From NCBI GenBank assembly GCA_013298245.1, contig JAAFHD010000028.1, positions 1 to 16,973 of the forward strand: a stretch of DNA of 16,973 bases, written 5' to 3'. Made by a program: the position numbers and the translations under genes. A model generated the notes under the pieces. It was not told the DNA's origin, made no database searches, and saw nothing but the letters and a program-made list of their open reading frames with translations. This DNA comes from Alphaproteobacteria bacterium. GTDB lineage: Bacteria; Pseudomonadota; Alphaproteobacteria; Acetobacterales; Acetobacteraceae. How positions within the stretch are numbered: the first letter of the stretch is position 1; each line of letters opens with the position of its first letter. Positions 14,362-16,973 of the stretch are shown one piece after another.

Positions 14362-15843
14362 TCACGCCCGCGATTCCATCTCCCGCAGGGTGGTTTTCAG
14401 CACCTTGCCGTAGTTGTTCTTGGGCAGCTCGGCGACGAAGCGGTAGTGCTTGGGCCGCTTGAAGCGCGCGATGCGCTCCAGGCAATGCGCATCAAGTGCG
14501 GCCGCGGTGACGGGCCCGCGCGCCACCACATAGGCCACCACCACCTCGCCCCATTCGGCATCCGCGCGGCCAATGACCGACACCTCCGCGACATCCGCGT
14601 GCGTCAGCAACGCCTCCTCCACCTCGCGCGGGTAGATGTTGGAGCCGCCGCTGATCAGGAGGTCCTTGCTGCGGTCCAGCAGCGTGAGAAACCCATCCGC
14701 ATCCATCCGCCCCACATCGCCGGTGTACAACCAGCCATCGCGGATCGCGCGCGCGGTGGCGTCCGCATCCCGCCAATACCCCTCCATCACGATATCGCCG
14801 CGCGCGCAGACCTCGCCGCTTTCGCCCACCGGCAGCGCGCGCCCATCGGCATCGCGGATCGACACCTCCGCCATGCATTGCGCATGCCCGACCGACGCCA
14901 GGCGTTCACGCCAACGCGGCGCCGCGCGATCATTGATGATCGCAGAGGGCAGGGCGGTAATCGTCATCGGCGCCTCGCCCTGGCCATAGATCTGCACGAA
15001 ATGCGGGCCGATCACCGCCAGCGCTTCCTCGATATCGGCCAGGTACATCGGGCCGCCGCCATAGATGATCGTGGCCAGGCCCTCAGGCCGCAGACCGCTC
15101 CGTTTCGCATGATCCACCAGCCGCTTCACCATCGTGGGTGCCGCGAAGAACGACGCGCGCCGCCAATGCGCCGCCAGCCCAAAAACCTCCGCCGCATCGA
15201 AGCCGCCCGATTCCGGCACCACATTCAGCGCGCCCTGCATCACGAATGGCAGGTGGTACAGCCCACCGCCATGCGACAGCGGTGCTGGGTGCAGCATCAC
15301 ATCGCCCGCACCCACCGGCGCGATGTTGGCCAGATACCCCGCCGTCGCCCATTGCAATTGCCGCGATGCCAGCACCACGCCCTTGGGCCGCCCCGTCGTG
15401 CCACTGGTGTAGAACAGCCAGGCCGGATCGGTGACGCCGCGTTCCACGACCGGCGCCGCATCGCCCACCCCGGCATCCGCATGCAGCGCGCACTCCACAC
15501 CCGCCTCGCGCAGCGCATCGCCGTCATCGGTGAAGCACAGCGCCGCACCCGCATGCCCGATGATCCAGGCCGCTTCCTTCGCGTGCAATTTCGCATTGAT
15601 CGGCACCGCGCAGCAGCCCGCCCACCACACGCCCCACAGCAATTCCAGATAGCGCGGGTGATTGCCCATGAAGAGTGCGACGCGATCGCCCGGCGCCACA
15701 CCTGCCGCACGCAGCCACCCGGCCACCGCCGCCGCGCGCGCCGCCAGCGCCGCGTAATCCGCAACCAAGCGCGTCCCATGCGCCAAGGCCGGTCGCGCCG
15801 GATATTGCCGCGCGATGCGGTCCAGCCAATGTGCGAGGTTCAT
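14362..15843 (-). CDS. AMP-forming acyl-CoA synthetase/ligase
   Basis: The 493-residue protein is a class I adenylate-forming enzyme that activates a carboxylic acid as an acyl-AMP and then a CoA thioester. The P-loop-like core LFYTSGTTGRPKGVV (143-157), the aromatic/ATP motif YGQGEAP (286-292), LYTGDVGRMD (372-381), the hinge region LLDRSKDLLISGGSNIYP (388-405) and the C-terminal catalytic lysine in PKNNYGKVLK (Lys480) are all present. Length is typical of the FadD/medium-chain branch. The acid substrate cannot be deduced. Together with the DsbA-family gene it forms a leftward pair unrelated in evident function to the glycan locus, and it is divergent from the serralysin gene 62 bases away. 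Confidence 0.93.
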   Translation of the reverse strand: MNLAHWLDRIARQYPARPALAHGTRLVADYAALAARAAAVAGWLRAAGVAPGDRVALFMGNHPRYLELLWGVWWAGCCAVPINAKLHAKEAAWIIGHAGAALCFTDDGDALREAGVECALHADAGVGDAAPVVERGVTDPAWLFYTSGTTGRPKGVVLASRQLQWATAGYLANIAPVGAGDVMLHPAPLSHGGGLYHLPFVMQGALNVVPESGGFDAAEVFGLAAHWRRASFFAAPTMVKRLVDHAKRSGLRPEGLATIIYGGGPMYLADIEEALAVIGPHFVQIYGQGEAPMTITALPSAIINDRAAPRWRERLASVGHAQCMAEVSIRDADGRALPVGESGEVCARGDIVMEGYWRDADATARAIRDGWLYTGDVGRMDADGFLTLLDRSKDLLISGGSNIYPREVEEALLTHADVAEVSVIGRADAEWGEVVVAYVVARGPVTAAALDAHCLERIARFKRPKHYRFVAELPKNNYGKVLKTTLREMESRA

Positions 15844-15905
15844 GCGCCCAGCCTGCCCGGTGGATTGGCTTGGTCAAGACAGGCCGCCTGTTCTAGCCTG
15901 CCCGC

Positions 15906-16973
15906 ATGTGCATCCTGTGCTCCGCCATGGGCGGCTTCCGGGCCGATGACCCCGCACCGCAATTCACTGGCGGCGCGCCAGGTGCTGGCGGGCCTGTCGG
16001 CAATGCGCTGGCGGCACTTCTGGCCACGACGCAATTCGACACCGCGCGCTGGAATTTCCCCGCAGCCATCGGCACGCCCGTCAACGCGCCTGGCGGCATG
16101 GGCACGGCGGCCGCGGTCACCTTCGGCTTCGTCACCAGCCAGCCCGCGGAATGGACCGTCACCAACTTCCAGCCGCTGAACACGGCACAGCAGGCGGGCA
16201 TGCGCACGGCCCTGTCTGCCTGGGCCGAAGTCGCCTGCATCACCTTCACCGAAACCACTGGCGCGGCCGCCGATATCCGCATCGGCATGTCGGACCAATC
16301 GGGCAGTTCGGGCTTCGCCTACTACCCCTCCTACAGCTACAGCTTCGTGGGCGACACGATCACCAGCGTGACCTCGCAGCCGCGCGGCGGCGATATCGTG
16401 ATGGCCAATATCGACACCAATGCCGACATCACGCCAGGCCGCTTCGGCTACCTCACCGCGATCCATGAGGTGGGGCACGCGATCGGCCTGAAGCACCCCT
16501 TCGAAGCGCCCGCCACGCTGACGGGCCCCGAGAACACCACGCGCTATACCGTCATGGCCTATGACGGCCCGAGCAATGCCGGCACCGTCACCGTCAGCGG
16601 CGATGCGCAGGGCTATTCCTGGTCCACCTTCGACATCATCCCGCGCACGCCGATGCTGTACGATATCTGGGCCGCGCAGCAGCTCTATGGCGCCAATACC
16701 GCCACGCGCGCGGGCAACGACACCTATGCCTGGGGCGTCGCGGAAGCCTTCTTCATGACCATCTGGGATGGCGGCGGGATCGACGCGATCGACGCGTCCA
16801 ACCAGGCACTGCCCAACCGCATCAACCTGAACGCCGGTGCCTTCAGCAGCATCGGTCTGCGCCTGACCGATGCCGACCGTCGCATCGGCATCCCCGCCTT
16901 CGCGGATGCCGTGCCCACGCCCAGCTATGACGGCGTGGACAATCTGGCGATTGCATACGAGATCGGAAGAGCG
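15906..16973 (+). CDS. Serralysin-type M10B zinc metalloprotease (C-terminus missing)
   Basis: An open frame from the ATG at 15906 runs off the window; an in-frame TAG at 15894-15896 fixes the upstream limit. The product begins MCILCSAMGG and carries the zinc motif HEVGHAIGLKH (187-197; His187, Glu188, His191, His197) and the Met-turn YTVMAYD (Met217), which identify a metzincin of the serralysin clade. TFGFVTSQPAEW near residue 75 is the usual start of the catalytic domain. There is no Sec signal, as expected of serralysins, which leave by a type I secretion system using C-terminal RTX repeats. Here the sequence stops at DGVDNLAIAY (to residue 351), just where the RTX region should follow. 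The final residues EIGRA come from apparent adapter sequence and should be discounted. No type I exporter is present in the window. Confidence 0.92.
   Translation, partial: MCILCSAMGGFRADDPAPQFTGGAPGAGGPVGNALAALLATTQFDTARWNFPAAIGTPVNAPGGMGTAAAVTFGFVTSQPAEWTVTNFQPLNTAQQAGMRTALSAWAEVACITFTETTGAAADIRIGMSDQSGSSGFAYYPSYSYSFVGDTITSVTSQPRGGDIVMANIDTNADITPGRFGYLTAIHEVGHAIGLKHPFEAPATLTGPENTTRYTVMAYDGPSNAGTVTVSGDAQGYSWSTFDIIPRTPMLYDIWAAQQLYGANTATRAGNDTYAWGVAEAFFMTIWDGGGIDAIDASNQALPNRINLNAGAFSSIGLRLTDADRRIGIPAFADAVPTPSYDGVDNLAIAYEIGRA
16960..16973 (+). other. Sequencing-adapter remnant (Illumina TruSeq type)
   Basis: The last 14 bases, AGATCGGAAGAGCG, match the start of the standard TruSeq read-2 adapter. 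They interrupt the serralysin frame one base after NLAIAY, where family members usually continue with Gly; the preceding base is G, so that codon is consistent with being cut by the adapter. This is almost certainly an untrimmed contig end, not biology. Confidence 0.9.

Noticed and set aside
14278..16179. Long plus-strand open frame over the DsbA-family and acyl-CoA synthetase genes
   Set aside because: Antisense shadow. It also runs in the wrong frame into the serralysin gene, whose own frame carries the zinc motif.

Overview
The window reads as chromosomal DNA of a GC-rich alphaproteobacterium, most likely a Rhodospirillales/Acetobacteraceae (Roseomonas-like) organism. This rests on the very high GC content, the strong G/C third-position bias, the alphaproteobacterial type of Tim44-like protein, and a signal-less serralysin. 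That placement is inference. The last 14 bases match the Illumina TruSeq adapter, so the window is probably a whole draft contig, with a gene cut at each end.

Left part (1-2575): the start of a metallophosphoesterase resembling UDP-2,3-diacylglucosamine diphosphatase (minus), a diacylglycerol-kinase-family lipid kinase (plus), a secreted/membrane Tim44-like protein (minus), and a small cupin protein (plus). Positions 2576-2742 hold a hairpin-rich, inverted-repeat-bounded segment with a 5-bp flanking direct repeat. It looks like a small non-coding mobile or REP-like element sitting between two convergent stop codons.

Central part (2739-13414): a divergent glycan locus. Leftward from 7611 run three genes joined by 4-base ATGA overlaps: a large protein with a GT2 glycosyltransferase domain, a second large glycosyltransferase-like protein whose equivalent of the catalytic acidic motif seems lost, and a methyltransferase-like protein. 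Rightward from 7748 runs a tight seven-gene operon: SIS-domain sugar-phosphate isomerase, GmhB-type HAD phosphatase, transaldolase-family protein, NDP-sugar epimerase/dehydratase, FkbM-type methyltransferase, HddA-type GHMP kinase and sugar-1-phosphate nucleotidyltransferase. Read as a pathway, this could make sedoheptulose-7-phosphate (transaldolase), isomerise it to a heptose-7-phosphate, phosphorylate it at C1, remove the C7 phosphate, activate it as an NDP-heptose, then modify it by epimerisation and methylation. The divergent glycosyltransferases are the natural users. The dedicated transaldolase inside an NDP-heptose operon is the most interesting feature of the window.

Right part (13447-16973): a tiny Gly/Pro/Tyr-rich lipoprotein (plus) whose stop shares a CTAG palindrome with the stop of a convergent FrnE-type DsbA-family oxidoreductase. 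The latter lies downstream of an acyl-CoA synthetase (both minus). Divergent from them is the catalytic domain of an M10B serralysin-type zinc protease, cut off by the contig end before its expected RTX repeats. No tRNA, rRNA, CRISPR array, transposase or phage gene was seen.
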